Made by a program: the position numbers and the translations under genes. A DNA stretch of 6,462 nucleotides, taken from Acidobacteriota bacterium. GTDB taxonomy: Bacteria > Acidobacteriota > Vicinamibacteria > Vicinamibacterales > CAVVIG01. How positions within the stretch are numbered: position 1 is the stretch's first letter; every line of letters begins with the position of its first letter. The notes below the pieces were generated by a model, which saw only the letters and a list, made by a program, of their open reading frames with translations, had not been told where the DNA came from and ran no database searches. The DNA lies in contig QHWF01000643.1 of NCBI GenBank assembly GCA_003222455.1, positions 5,813-12,274 on the forward strand, read 5' to 3'. Of the stretch, positions 1 to 6,448 are shown one piece after another.

Positions 1-1
1 G

Positions 2-2554
2 AAACACCGCCGCGTGCCACTCGGCCAGTTTACGATTGGGCGCATCGCGCAGGATCGGCGCGCGCGCTGTACGAACGACGTCAGCGCCCACCCCGAGCTG
101 TGGGACGAGGACTGGGCGCAGCAGCCGGGCATCTCGGCCTTCGCCGGATGTCCGCTCCTCGTCGACTCGCGCGTCGTCGGCGTGATGGCGGTATTCGCGA
201 ACCATCCGCTGTCCAGTACCGTCACGAACGCGGTGGCGGCGGTCGCGGATCTCATTGCGCTGGGTATCACGCGCGATCAATCTGAGGGCGCGCGCCGCCT
301 CCTGGCCGCGATCGTCGAAAGCTCGGACGACGCGATTTTCGGCACCGCCCCGGACGGGACGGTCATGAGCTGGAACAGCGGCGCCCAGAAACTCTTCGGC
401 TACGCGGCGGAGGAGATCGTCGGACGCTCGATGTCGCTGCTGTGTCCACCGGACGGCGCCGGCGAGCTCGCCGATTTGCTGCTGAAACTGCGACAGGGCG
501 TGCACGTCGCCCATCACGAAACCGTGAGGCAGCGCCGGGACGGCTTGCAGGTCCCGGTGTCGATCAGCCTTTCGCCGATCAGGGATTCTGCCGCCCGGAT
601 AGCCGGAATCTCCGCGATGATGCGGGACATCACCGAGCGGCAGCGGGCCGAACGGACCCTTCGCGAGAGCGAGGATCGGTTCCGCCTGATTGCGGAAACA
701 GTCACTCAGGTGTTCTGGATTGCCGATGTCGAAACCCGGACGATGATTTTCGTCAGCCCGGCGTACGAGCGCATCTGGGGCCGCAGCTGCGAGAGCCTTC
801 GCACCGATCCGCGATCGTTTCTCGAGGCGGTCCACGACGAGGATCGGGCGCACGTCATCGACGTCCTCGCGGTCCAGCAGTCCGGCGAACCGTTCGAGCA
901 CGAGTACCGAATCGTACGGCCGGATCGTGAAGTGCGGTGGATCTGGGACCGCGGCTTCCCGGTCCGGGCCGAGAGCGGCGGCGTCGTCCAATATGTCGGT
1001 GTGGCCGAGGATATCACCGAGCGGCGGCACGCCGAAGACCGGATCCGGCTGCTCGCGCGCGCCCTGGAATCGACGAACGACATGGTGTGCGTGGCCGACG
1101 TCAACGATCACATCACCTTTGTGAACGCCGCGTTCCTGCGCGCCTACGGGTACGCCGCCGACGAGGTGCTCGGCCAGACGGCGGCGCTCGTGCGATCGGT
1201 CGACACTGCCGAGGCGGTCGTCGACGAGATTGCGCGCGCGTCGCATAGCGATGGCTGGTCCGGCGAGTTGATGAACCGCCGCAAGGACGGCACCGAATTC
1301 CGCATCAGCTTGCGCACGTCCGCCATCCGGGACGAACGGGGATCGGTCGTCGGCCTGCTCGGCGTCGCGCGAGACGTCAGCGAGCAGCGTTCACTCGAAG
1401 ACCAGCTCCGGCAGGCACAGAAGATGGAAGCGATCGGCCAGCTCGCGGGCGGCATCGCGCACGACTTCAACAACCTGTTGACGGCGATTCAGGGCTTTGC
1501 CGGGCTGGTCGCCGAAAGCCTGCCCGAGGACGACGAGCGCCGCGCGGATATCAACGAAATCCAGAATGCGGCCACGCGTGCGGCCGGGCTGACGCGGCAG
1601 CTGCTCGCCTTCAGCCGCAAGCAGATCCTGGCCACGAGCGTGCTGCATCTGGGCGACGTCGTCGGCGAGATCACGCCGATGCTGCGGCGGCTGCTCGGCG
1701 AGACGATTGACTTGACCACCACCGTCGGCGATCGCGGCCTGGTGAAGGCCGATCCCGGTCAGCTGCAGCAGGTGCTCATGAACCTGGTCGTGAACGCGCG
1801 CGATGCGATGGCGGGCGGTGGACAGCTCACCATTGCAACGGCCGACGTCGTCCTCGACGAAGCGTTCGCGCGGCACCATCCGTCGGTCTGCGCCGGACCG
1901 CACGTCGTGCTCGCGGTCTGCGACACCGGTCACGGCATGGACGACGCGACACAAAAGCGCATCTTCGAGCCATTCTTCACGACCAAGCCAAAAGGCCAGG
2001 GCACCGGCCTCGGTCTGGCGACCGTCTACGGCATTGTCAAACAAAGCGGCGGATCGATCTGGGTGGAGAGCGATGTCGGGCGAGGCACGACATTCAAAGT
2101 GTACCTGCCGCGAACCACCGAGCTCGAGGTAGAGGTCGGGTCGGCGCCGGCGGACGCACTCGCGCTTCGCGGGCAGGAGACCATCCTGCTGGTCGAAGAC
2201 GAGGAGCTCGTCCGCAACTACGTCTATCGTATCCTGACCCGCCGCGGTTACCAGGTGCACGCCATCGCCCATCCGAGACGGGCCATCGAATACGCCGGCG
2301 CCCATCGTGGCGCAATCGATCTCGTGTTCAGCGACGTCGTCCTGCCCGACATGAGCGGGAAAGCGATGGTCGAGGAGCTGCAGCGCTGGCATCCGGAATC
2401 GAAGGTCTTGTACATGTCCGGCTATGCAGACGATGCGATTGTCCACCACGGCGTGCTCGACAAGGGGATGTCGTTCCTCCACAAGCCGTTCAGTGCCGAT
2501 GCCTTAGCGACCAAGGTCCGGAACGTGCTCGATACGCGCAGCGTTGAGGGTTGA
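2..2554 (+). CDS. Hybrid sensor histidine kinase, GAF-PAS-PAS-PAS-HisKA-HATPase-REC (5' partial)
   Basis: The frame is open to the left edge, and the first visible residues are already the C-terminal half of a GAF domain, so the GTG at 14 is probably internal and the N-terminus is missing. Counting from that GTG: GAF about 1-88 (with GISAFAGCPLLV); three PAS domains at about 94-213, 217-340 and 344-462, the first two ending in DITER and the third in DVSEQ; HisKA with phospho-acceptor His483 in GIAHDFNNLL; HATPase with N box NLVVNARDAM (590-599), G1 DTGHGM, F box FEPFFTTK and G2 GTGLGLATV; C-terminal receiver with E728/D729, phospho-acceptor Asp774 (FSDVVLPDMSG), Ser802 and Lys824. All catalytic residues are present. 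No transmembrane segment or DNA-binding domain is visible, so it is probably a cytosolic sensor relaying phosphate through an unseen phosphotransfer protein or regulator. The PAS domains show no LOV cysteine motif; their ligands are unknown. Domain calls are firm, the stimulus is not. Confidence 0.96.
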   Translation, partial: KHRRVPLGQFTIGRIAQDRRARCTNDVSAHPELWDEDWAQQPGISAFAGCPLLVDSRVVGVMAVFANHPLSSTVTNAVAAVADLIALGITRDQSEGARRLLAAIVESSDDAIFGTAPDGTVMSWNSGAQKLFGYAAEEIVGRSMSLLCPPDGAGELADLLLKLRQGVHVAHHETVRQRRDGLQVPVSISLSPIRDSAARIAGISAMMRDITERQRAERTLRESEDRFRLIAETVTQVFWIADVETRTMIFVSPAYERIWGRSCESLRTDPRSFLEAVHDEDRAHVIDVLAVQQSGEPFEHEYRIVRPDREVRWIWDRGFPVRAESGGVVQYVGVAEDITERRHAEDRIRLLARALESTNDMVCVADVNDHITFVNAAFLRAYGYAADEVLGQTAALVRSVDTAEAVVDEIARASHSDGWSGELMNRRKDGTEFRISLRTSAIRDERGSVVGLLGVARDVSEQRSLEDQLRQAQKMEAIGQLAGGIAHDFNNLLTAIQGFAGLVAESLPEDDERRADINEIQNAATRAAGLTRQLLAFSRKQILATSVLHLGDVVGEITPMLRRLLGETIDLTTTVGDRGLVKADPGQLQQVLMNLVVNARDAMAGGGQLTIATADVVLDEAFARHHPSVCAGPHVVLAVCDTGHGMDDATQKRIFEPFFTTKPKGQGTGLGLATVYGIVKQSGGSIWVESDVGRGTTFKVYLPRTTELEVEVGSAPADALALRGQETILLVEDEELVRNYVYRILTRRGYQVHAIAHPRRAIEYAGAHRGAIDLVFSDVVLPDMSGKAMVEELQRWHPESKVLYMSGYADDAIVHHGVLDKGMSFLHKPFSADALATKVRNVLDTRSVEG

Positions 2555-3433
2555 TCAGTCTTCGCGAGAGAAACAGAAACCGTCCCCGTGCAGCCAGCAC
2601 GACGACCCGGGTTCGTGCCTGTCGCGTCGCAGCCGCTTCACACCCTGCCACTGGGCCGGCCCGGCCGTCATCGCCTTGCCCAACCGCTCGTTGAGTGTTT
2701 CGTCGCGGAGACCGATCGCCGAATAAATCGCGACGAACGCCAGCACCCGGGCGTCGAAATACCCATCCTGTTTCGTGAGCTGCCACACCAGACCCTTGCC
2801 GATATTCGCGCCCATCGCCGGCATCGAGCCCGTGAGCGGCAGCATCAGACGGCCACCAGACTCCAGCCGGTCGAGCCACTCGTTCAATGGGTGCGTCACC
2901 CCGGCGTTGATGAGCATGGCGTTGAACGTCTCGTCCAGACTGCCGGAGGCGTCGGCGTGCCGCACAGATACCCACGGCATCGCGGCCAGGTTCTGACGAG
3001 CCTCGGCCGCGAGCGCCGCGTCGACCTCGTACGCCACGATGCGGCCCTGTGGACCGACGACCTGCGCCATCACCGCGGTGTAGTACCCGAGACCGCATCC
3101 GACGTGCAGCACCCGAGCGCCTGGCGCGAGCGCGAGCGCGTCGATCCAGACGGTCAAGGTGCCCGGCTGGCCGTTGAACAGGTGCCGTGCGGGATCGATC
3201 GCGACGGCGATGTTGTGAGAGACGCGCCGCGGATCGGCGTCGGGCGTCGTTCGCGTGCGGCCGGCAGCGCCGATCATGAAGTCGGTATCGGCGAGAACGG
3301 TCCAGGGCCCCGGCCGCAGGAACCGTTCACGCGGGACGGTGGCGAGCGCGTCCACGAGGCCCGGCGTCTGCAGCTTCGCGACGGCCTCGATTTCCTCCGC
3401 AAAGAACCGGCGGTACTGAACGAGATCGATCAT
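2555..3433 (-). CDS. PCMT/PIMT-like SAM-dependent methyltransferase
   Basis: A 292-residue class I methyltransferase resembling protein-L-isoaspartate O-methyltransferases, which repair isoaspartyl residues in damaged proteins. The N-terminus carries the family-like VDAL..VPRERFLRPGPW (about 27-44). SAM motif I is VLHVGCGLGYYTA (108-120), followed by an acidic motif II at YEVDAA (135-140) and a Rossmann-like LINAGVTHPL (174-183). The segment before motif I reads RVSHNIAVAIDP...NGQP instead of the G.T.S.P signature of classical PIMT, so isoaspartate repair is not certain; another carboxyl or small-molecule target is possible. A Cys-containing tail (SSCWLHGDGFCFS) extends beyond the core. I chose the ATG at 3433 because GGAGAAAG stands directly upstream; a GTG at 3466 would add 11 residues but has no convincing ribosome-binding site. 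The protein is probably cytosolic, as no signal peptide is seen. It is divergent from the efflux operon and convergent with the kinase, with stops abutting. Confidence 0.88.
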   Translation of the reverse strand: MIDLVQYRRFFAEEIEAVAKLQTPGLVDALATVPRERFLRPGPWTVLADTDFMIGAAGRTRTTPDADPRRVSHNIAVAIDPARHLFNGQPGTLTVWIDALALAPGARVLHVGCGLGYYTAVMAQVVGPQGRIVAYEVDAALAAEARQNLAAMPWVSVRHADASGSLDETFNAMLINAGVTHPLNEWLDRLESGGRLMLPLTGSMPAMGANIGKGLVWQLTKQDGYFDARVLAFVAIYSAIGLRDETLNERLGKAMTAGPAQWQGVKRLRRDRHEPGSSCWLHGDGFCFSRED

Positions 3434-3439
3434 TTCTTT

Positions 3440-3462
3440 CTCCGTCCGCTGAAAGGCGGACG
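3440..3462 (-). promoter_or_regulatory. Shine-Dalgarno of the methyltransferase with an abutting 7-bp hairpin
   Basis: On the minus strand GGAGAAAG precedes the ATG at 3433, which decides the start codon. Immediately 5' of it the arms at 3456-3462 and 3443-3449 (CGTCCGC and GCGGACG) form a perfect 7-bp stem with a 6-nt loop, and the 3' arm shares its last base with the Shine-Dalgarno. The pairing is seen directly; any effect on translation is inference. Confidence 0.5.
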
Positions 3463-3464
3463 CC

Positions 3465-3492
3465 ACGTTACGCGGAGACCCCGGTGAGGCAA
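3465..3492 (-). promoter_or_regulatory. Weak sigma70-like promoter candidate for the methyltransferase
   Basis: Reading the minus strand, TTGCCT (3492-3487) and TAACGT (3470-3465) are separated by 16 nt. Transcription would start near 3458, giving a leader of about 25 nt before the ATG at 3433. The -10 match is poor, and in GC-rich bacteria such matches occur by chance, so this is a candidate only. Confidence 0.22.
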
Positions 3493-3534
3493 CGGCATCG
3501 CCCTGATCCCCGGCGATCGTGAATGAGCGCTCGT

Positions 3535-3562
3535 TTGCGGTCGAGTCGAGGTACGCTACAGA
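3535..3562 (+). promoter_or_regulatory. Sigma70-like promoter candidate for the efflux operon
   Basis: TTGCGG (3535-3540) and TACAGA (3557-3562) are separated by 16 nt in the divergent gap, roughly 100 nt upstream of the outer-membrane factor start. The predicted transcription start falls inside the palindrome at 3567-3582. The match to consensus is partial, and the call rests mainly on position. Confidence 0.3.
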
Positions 3563-3566
3563 ATCT

Positions 3567-3582
3567 GCGATCCCGGGATCGC
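3567..3582. promoter_or_regulatory. Perfect 16-bp palindrome, candidate operator of the efflux operon
   Basis: GCGATCCCGGGATCGC is its own reverse complement. It lies in the non-coding divergent gap, four bases after the candidate -10 element and 78 nt before the GTG of the outer-membrane factor gene. That is the classic place for a repressor dimer (TetR- or MarR-type regulators often control efflux operons). No such regulator gene is in this window, so the binding protein is unknown. Symmetry is seen; operator function is inferred. Confidence 0.4.
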
Positions 3583-3660
3583 GCCACCGTCGTCGAGCGC
3601 CCGACCGCTTTTTCCACCTTTTCTCGTCGAGACGGCGCCGGCGGACGAGAAAGGGAAGCT

Positions 3661-5118
3661 GTGAAATCTGTTCGGCTGATCCTGATGCTGTTCCTGGTCT
3701 GTGCCGGGACGTCCTGGCGAGCGGCCGCGCAGGGCCAGCCGCCGCCGGCCGACGTGAGGCGGCTGCAGCTGCCGTCTCAACTGCCGCCCGCGTCCGCCAC
3801 GTTTCTCGGCGGCGTCCCGTCCGGCACCGTCACGTCCGAACCGATCACCCTGACCCTCGTGGACGCGGTCCGGCGCGCCCTCGACCACAATCTCGGCGTC
3901 CTCACGGCCGAACAGGCCATCGGACGGGCCGCGGGCGTGCGATGGCGTGCGCTGAGCGAGCTGCTGCCGAACGTCGGCGGCCGCATCATGGAAACACGGC
4001 AGACGCTCAACCTGCAGGCGTTCGGATTCGGCAGCTTTGGGTCCGCGTTCGGCGACATCCCCACCATCGTCGGACCATTCAACGTCTTCGACGCCCGTGT
4101 GACGGTGTCGCAGTCGCTGCTCGACGTCGGCGCCCTCAACGCCGCGCGATCGGAATTGCACAACCTCGACGCGGCGCGGTCCACCTACCATCACGCGCGC
4201 AACTTCGTCGTGCATGTCGCGGGCACTCTGTACATTCAGGCGCTGGCGGCGCTCGCGCGCGCCGACGCCGCACGGGTGCAGCAGGACACCGCCCAGACAC
4301 TGCACCAGCAGGCGGTGGACTTGAAACAGGGCGGCCTCGTCGCCGGCATCGACGTGCTGCGGGCGGAGGTCGAACTGCATACGCTGACCCAGCGGGCCAC
4401 CGCCGCCGCGAACGACCTCGACAAGGCGAAGCTTCAGCTCGCGCGGGCGATCGGGCTTCCGCTGGGTCAGGCCTTCACCCTCGATCCGGATATTCCGGAA
4501 CTGCCGGATCCGGACATTACGCTCGACCACGCGGTCGAGCGCGCGTACCGGACCCGGCCCGACTACCAGGCCGCACTCGATCGCATCAAGGCGGCCGAAG
4601 CGGCACGCAACGCGGTTGTCGGCGATCGACTGCCATCGGTCCGGGTGAACGCGGATTACGGCGACATCGGCCTGTCCCCGGCCGACTCGCATGGGACGTA
4701 CACCATCAGCGGCGTCGTCAACGTGCCGGTGTTTCAAGGCGGCCGGCTGCACGGACGCATGCTCGAGACGGAGGCCGATCTCAGGAACCGGCGGAGCGAG
4801 GCCGACGATCTGAAAGCCTCCATCTACTACGACATCCGCGCCGCGTTTCTCGACCTGCAGGCGACTACCGAGCAGCTGCAGGTAGCCACGAAGGCGCGCG
4901 ATCTCGCGGCACAGCAGCTCACGCAGGCGCGCGATCGGTTCGCCGCCGGTGTCGGCAGCAACATCGAAGTCGTGCAGGCGCAGGAGGCGGTCGCGCTGGC
5001 GAGCGAACAGTACATCGCCGCGCGCTATGGATACGATCTGGCGAAAGGCGCGCTCGTGCGCGGTACCGGTTCAACCGACGATCTCCTTCGCCAGCTTCTC
5101 GGAGGCACCCGCCGATGA
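3661..5118 (+). CDS. TolC-family outer-membrane efflux protein
   Basis: A 485-residue outer-membrane factor of the TolC/OprM superfamily, which forms the trimeric channel of tripartite efflux pumps and type I secretion. The start is the GTG at 3661: it gives a classical signal peptide (KSVR, hydrophobic LILMLFLVCAG, AAA cleavage site near residue 23), and AAGGGAAG lies just upstream. The upstream in-frame ATG at 3523 would add 46 Arg-rich residues covering the palindrome and hide the signal, so I reject it. Two OEP repeats follow: about 64-266 (with LKQGGLVAGIDVLRAEVEL) and about 284-470 (VPVFQGGRL, then the helix pair ending RFAAGVGSNIEVVQAQ). The Cys at residue 14 is not in a lipobox, so it is probably not a lipoprotein. 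Length is normal for the family. The stop overlaps the adaptor start as ATGA, so the two genes are co-transcribed and probably translationally coupled. Confidence 0.93.
   Translation: MKSVRLILMLFLVCAGTSWRAAAQGQPPPADVRRLQLPSQLPPASATFLGGVPSGTVTSEPITLTLVDAVRRALDHNLGVLTAEQAIGRAAGVRWRALSELLPNVGGRIMETRQTLNLQAFGFGSFGSAFGDIPTIVGPFNVFDARVTVSQSLLDVGALNAARSELHNLDAARSTYHHARNFVVHVAGTLYIQALAALARADAARVQQDTAQTLHQQAVDLKQGGLVAGIDVLRAEVELHTLTQRATAAANDLDKAKLQLARAIGLPLGQAFTLDPDIPELPDPDITLDHAVERAYRTRPDYQAALDRIKAAEAARNAVVGDRLPSVRVNADYGDIGLSPADSHGTYTISGVVNVPVFQGGRLHGRMLETEADLRNRRSEADDLKASIYYDIRAAFLDLQATTEQLQVATKARDLAAQQLTQARDRFAAGVGSNIEVVQAQEAVALASEQYIAARYGYDLAKGALVRGTGSTDDLLRQLLGGTRR
5101..5105 (+). promoter_or_regulatory. 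Shine-Dalgarno of the adaptor gene, inside the TolC-like coding region
   Basis: GGAGG lies nine bases before the ATG at 5115, within the last codons of the upstream gene. It fixes the adaptor start, although the frame stays open far upstream. Confidence 0.75.
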
Positions 5119-6356
5119 CCGATCAGGCGCCCACGGACCGGCCCGGACTCCTGCAGCAGACGAGGTTCCGGGTCGCTGTCGTGGCGATGCTGGTCATCGT
5201 GCTCGGCATCGCGGCGTGGCTCTGGTTCCGACCAGGCCGCGAGGTAACCGACGATGCGCAGGTGGATGCGCGGGTGACGCAGATTGCGGCACGTGTCGGC
5301 GGCACCGTGACGCGGGTGACGGTCGACGACAATCGTCTCGTCGAAAGGGATGCCGTCCTCATCGAGATCGATCCGCGCGACTACCAGGTGGCGGTGGACA
5401 AAGCGCGTGCGGAGCTGGCGGACGCTGAAGCGTCGGCTGTCGCGGCGCAGAGCAACGTGCCCATCACGACCGCCACGGCCACGAGCGGCGTCAGCACCGC
5501 ACGCGGCGGCGTGTCGCAGGCGGAAGCCGCCGTCGCGGCGGCCGGGAAAGAGGTCGACGCCGCGCACGCCCGGTTGACCGCCGTTCAGGCGCGGCTGCGC
5601 GAGGTGGAAGCGAACGCGACGAAGGCGGCGCGCGACGTCGAGCGTCTCCGCGGTCTGCTGGCCAAGGACGAGATTTCGCAGCAGCAGTTCGACACGACCG
5701 TCGCCACCGCCGATGCGCAGAAAGCGGCAAGCGATTCGGCGCGATCGCAAGTGGCCGAAGCCGAGGCCGGCATTCGGGTCGCCGAGAGCCGTCTGGCCCA
5801 GGCGCGCGCGGCGGAACAACAGGCGCACTCCGAACTCCGCAGCGCGCAGACCGCGCCCCAGCAGGTGGCGGCGACCAAGGCGCGCGCCTCGTCAGCCGAG
5901 GCCCACGTGCTGCAGGCACGGGCCACGCTCGCGCAGGCCGAGCTGAACCTGCAGTACACAACCATCCACGCCCCCATTCGGGGCATCGTATCGAAGCGCG
6001 GGCTCAACGTCGGCCAGGTCGTGCAGCCCGGTCAGCCGCTGCTCGCGCTTGTCGCGATCGACGATGTGTGGGTGACGGCGAACTTCAAGGAAACGCAGTT
6101 GCGGAACATGCGACCCGGCCAGCGGGCGACCGTCGACGTCGACGCGTACGGCGGACGCGAGTTCACGGGCAAGGTGGACAGCATCGCGGGCGCGACCGGC
6201 GCCCGCTTCAGCCTGCTGCCGCCGGAAAACGCCACCGGCAACTTCGTGAAAGTCGTGCAGCGGGTACCGGTGAAGATCGTGCTCGACGCGGGCCAGGATC
6301 CGGAGCATCTGCTCCGGCCGGGCCTGTCGGTGGTCCCGACGGTGTTCACGAAATGA
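5115..6356 (+). CDS. emrA: HlyD/EmrA-type membrane-fusion (periplasmic adaptor) protein
   Basis: A 413-residue adaptor joining an inner-membrane pump to the TolC-like channel. Order of parts: short cytosolic N-terminus; one membrane segment at about 18-38 (AVVAMLVIVLGIAAWLWF); first half of the biotinyl-lipoyl domain (TDDAQVDARVTQIAARVGG..V..V); a long Ala/Gln-rich alpha-helical hairpin at about 93-280 containing the family-like KDEISQQQFD; second lipoyl half (YTTIHAPIRGIVSKRGLNVGQ); and a beta-barrel with DDVWVTANFKETQL, GQ.A.V..DAY and GARFSLLPPENATGNFVKVVQRVPVKI. That last block is the hallmark I associate with EmrA/VceA/FarA adaptors that work with DHA2 MFS pumps rather than RND pumps. 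The frame is open far upstream, but that portion is a shadow of the TolC-like gene; ATG 5115 with GGAGG is the start. The gene symbol is by family resemblance; the substrate is unknown. Confidence 0.93.
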   Translation: MTDQAPTDRPGLLQQTRFRVAVVAMLVIVLGIAAWLWFRPGREVTDDAQVDARVTQIAARVGGTVTRVTVDDNRLVERDAVLIEIDPRDYQVAVDKARAELADAEASAVAAQSNVPITTATATSGVSTARGGVSQAEAAVAAAGKEVDAAHARLTAVQARLREVEANATKAARDVERLRGLLAKDEISQQQFDTTVATADAQKAASDSARSQVAEAEAGIRVAESRLAQARAAEQQAHSELRSAQTAPQQVAATKARASSAEAHVLQARATLAQAELNLQYTTIHAPIRGIVSKRGLNVGQVVQPGQPLLALVAIDDVWVTANFKETQLRNMRPGQRATVDVDAYGGREFTGKVDSIAGATGARFSLLPPENATGNFVKVVQRVPVKIVLDAGQDPEHLLRPGLSVVPTVFTK

Positions 6357-6360
6357 ATCA

Positions 6361-6430
6361 AAGTCTCAAGTCTCAAGTCTCAAGTCTCAAGTCTCAAGTC
6401 TCAAGTCTCAAGTCTCAAGTCACGTCTCAA
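6361..6430 (+). repeat. Heptanucleotide tandem repeat (AAGTCTC)8 plus degenerate tail
   Basis: Eight perfect head-to-tail copies of AAGTCTC occupy 6361-6416. A partial copy (AAGT, 6417-6420) and a decayed copy (CACGTCTCAA, 6421-6430) follow, so the array has eroded on its 3' side only. At 43% G+C it stands out from its GC-rich surroundings. It sits between the adaptor stop codon and the next gene's likely start. Each unit contains GTCTC/GAGAC. Perfect short arrays like this are prone to slipped-strand mispairing. Heptanucleotide arrays are also known as dispersed elements (for example STRRs in cyanobacteria), so it may be one member of a genome-wide family. Confidence 0.98.
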
Positions 6431-6445
6431 CGGCCGGGAGACTTG
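6421..6445 (+). promoter_or_regulatory. Shine-Dalgarno of the downstream gene within a potential hairpin
   Basis: GGGAG (6436-6440) lies eight bases before the ATG at 6449 and is a good ribosome-binding site. GAGACTTG (6438-6445) can pair with the decayed repeat copy CACGTCTC (6421-6428) through GTCTC/GAGAC plus two further pairs around one mismatch, with a 9-nt loop. It can also pair perfectly over 8 bp with the CAAGTCTC frames upstream. The ribosome-binding site is well supported; the folding role is inference. Confidence 0.55.
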
Positions 6446-6448
6446 CAA

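Larger units (their letters stand above)
6353..6448 (+). other. In-frame leader or alternative 5' extension of the next gene, spanning the heptamer tract
   Basis: ATG at 6353 overlaps the adaptor stop codon as ATGA, the same junction used between the two preceding genes. From it 32 codons are open through the tract and run in frame into the ATG at 6449. The encoded peptide starts MNQSL and then repeats KSQVSSL, with Val and Leu spaced 4 and 3 apart as in a coiled-coil heptad. No good Shine-Dalgarno precedes 6353; translational coupling would be needed. It could be a real N-terminal extension, a coupled leader peptide, or fortuitous because the repeat has no stop in any forward frame. Confidence 0.35.

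Noticed and set aside
1391..2482. Long antisense reading frame (363 codons, minus strand) under the kinase
   Set aside because: It is a shadow of the HisKA, HATPase and receiver codons in GC-rich DNA, with no recognisable domain.
2588..3487. Plus-strand frame of 299 codons across the methyltransferase
   Set aside because: His/Arg/Gly-rich shadow translation of the methyltransferase gene, with no domain motif.
3523..3660. ATG 3523 as the start of the TolC-like protein
   Set aside because: It would put 46 Arg-rich residues before a classical signal peptide and make the palindrome coding; GTG 3661 restores the signal peptide at the N-terminus.
3671..3710. Lipoprotein signal in the TolC-like protein (Cys at residue 14)
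   Set aside because: The residues before Cys are F-L-V, which does not satisfy a lipobox needing a small residue at -1; the AAA site points to ordinary signal peptidase cleavage.
3556..4752. Minus-strand frame of 398 codons across the TolC-like gene
   Set aside because: Arg/Val/Asp-rich shadow of the OEP coding region, overlapping the promoter gap; no motif seen.
3519..5114. N-terminal extension of about 530 residues to the EmrA-like protein in the same frame
   Set aside because: The extension is Arg/Ala-rich low-complexity translation opposite the frame of the TolC-like gene, whose protein is clearly conserved in type. ATG 5115 has GGAGG and gives a normal EmrA N-terminus.
5025..5828. Minus-strand frame of 267 codons across the adaptor gene
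   Set aside because: Arg-rich antisense shadow of the coiled-coil region with no family resemblance.
6361..6430. CRISPR array
   Set aside because: The units are 7 bp and contiguous, with no spacers; this is a simple tandem repeat.
6357..6448. Rho-independent terminator between the adaptor and the next gene
   Set aside because: No GC-rich stem followed by a T run is present; the only pairing involves the repeat and the ribosome-binding site.
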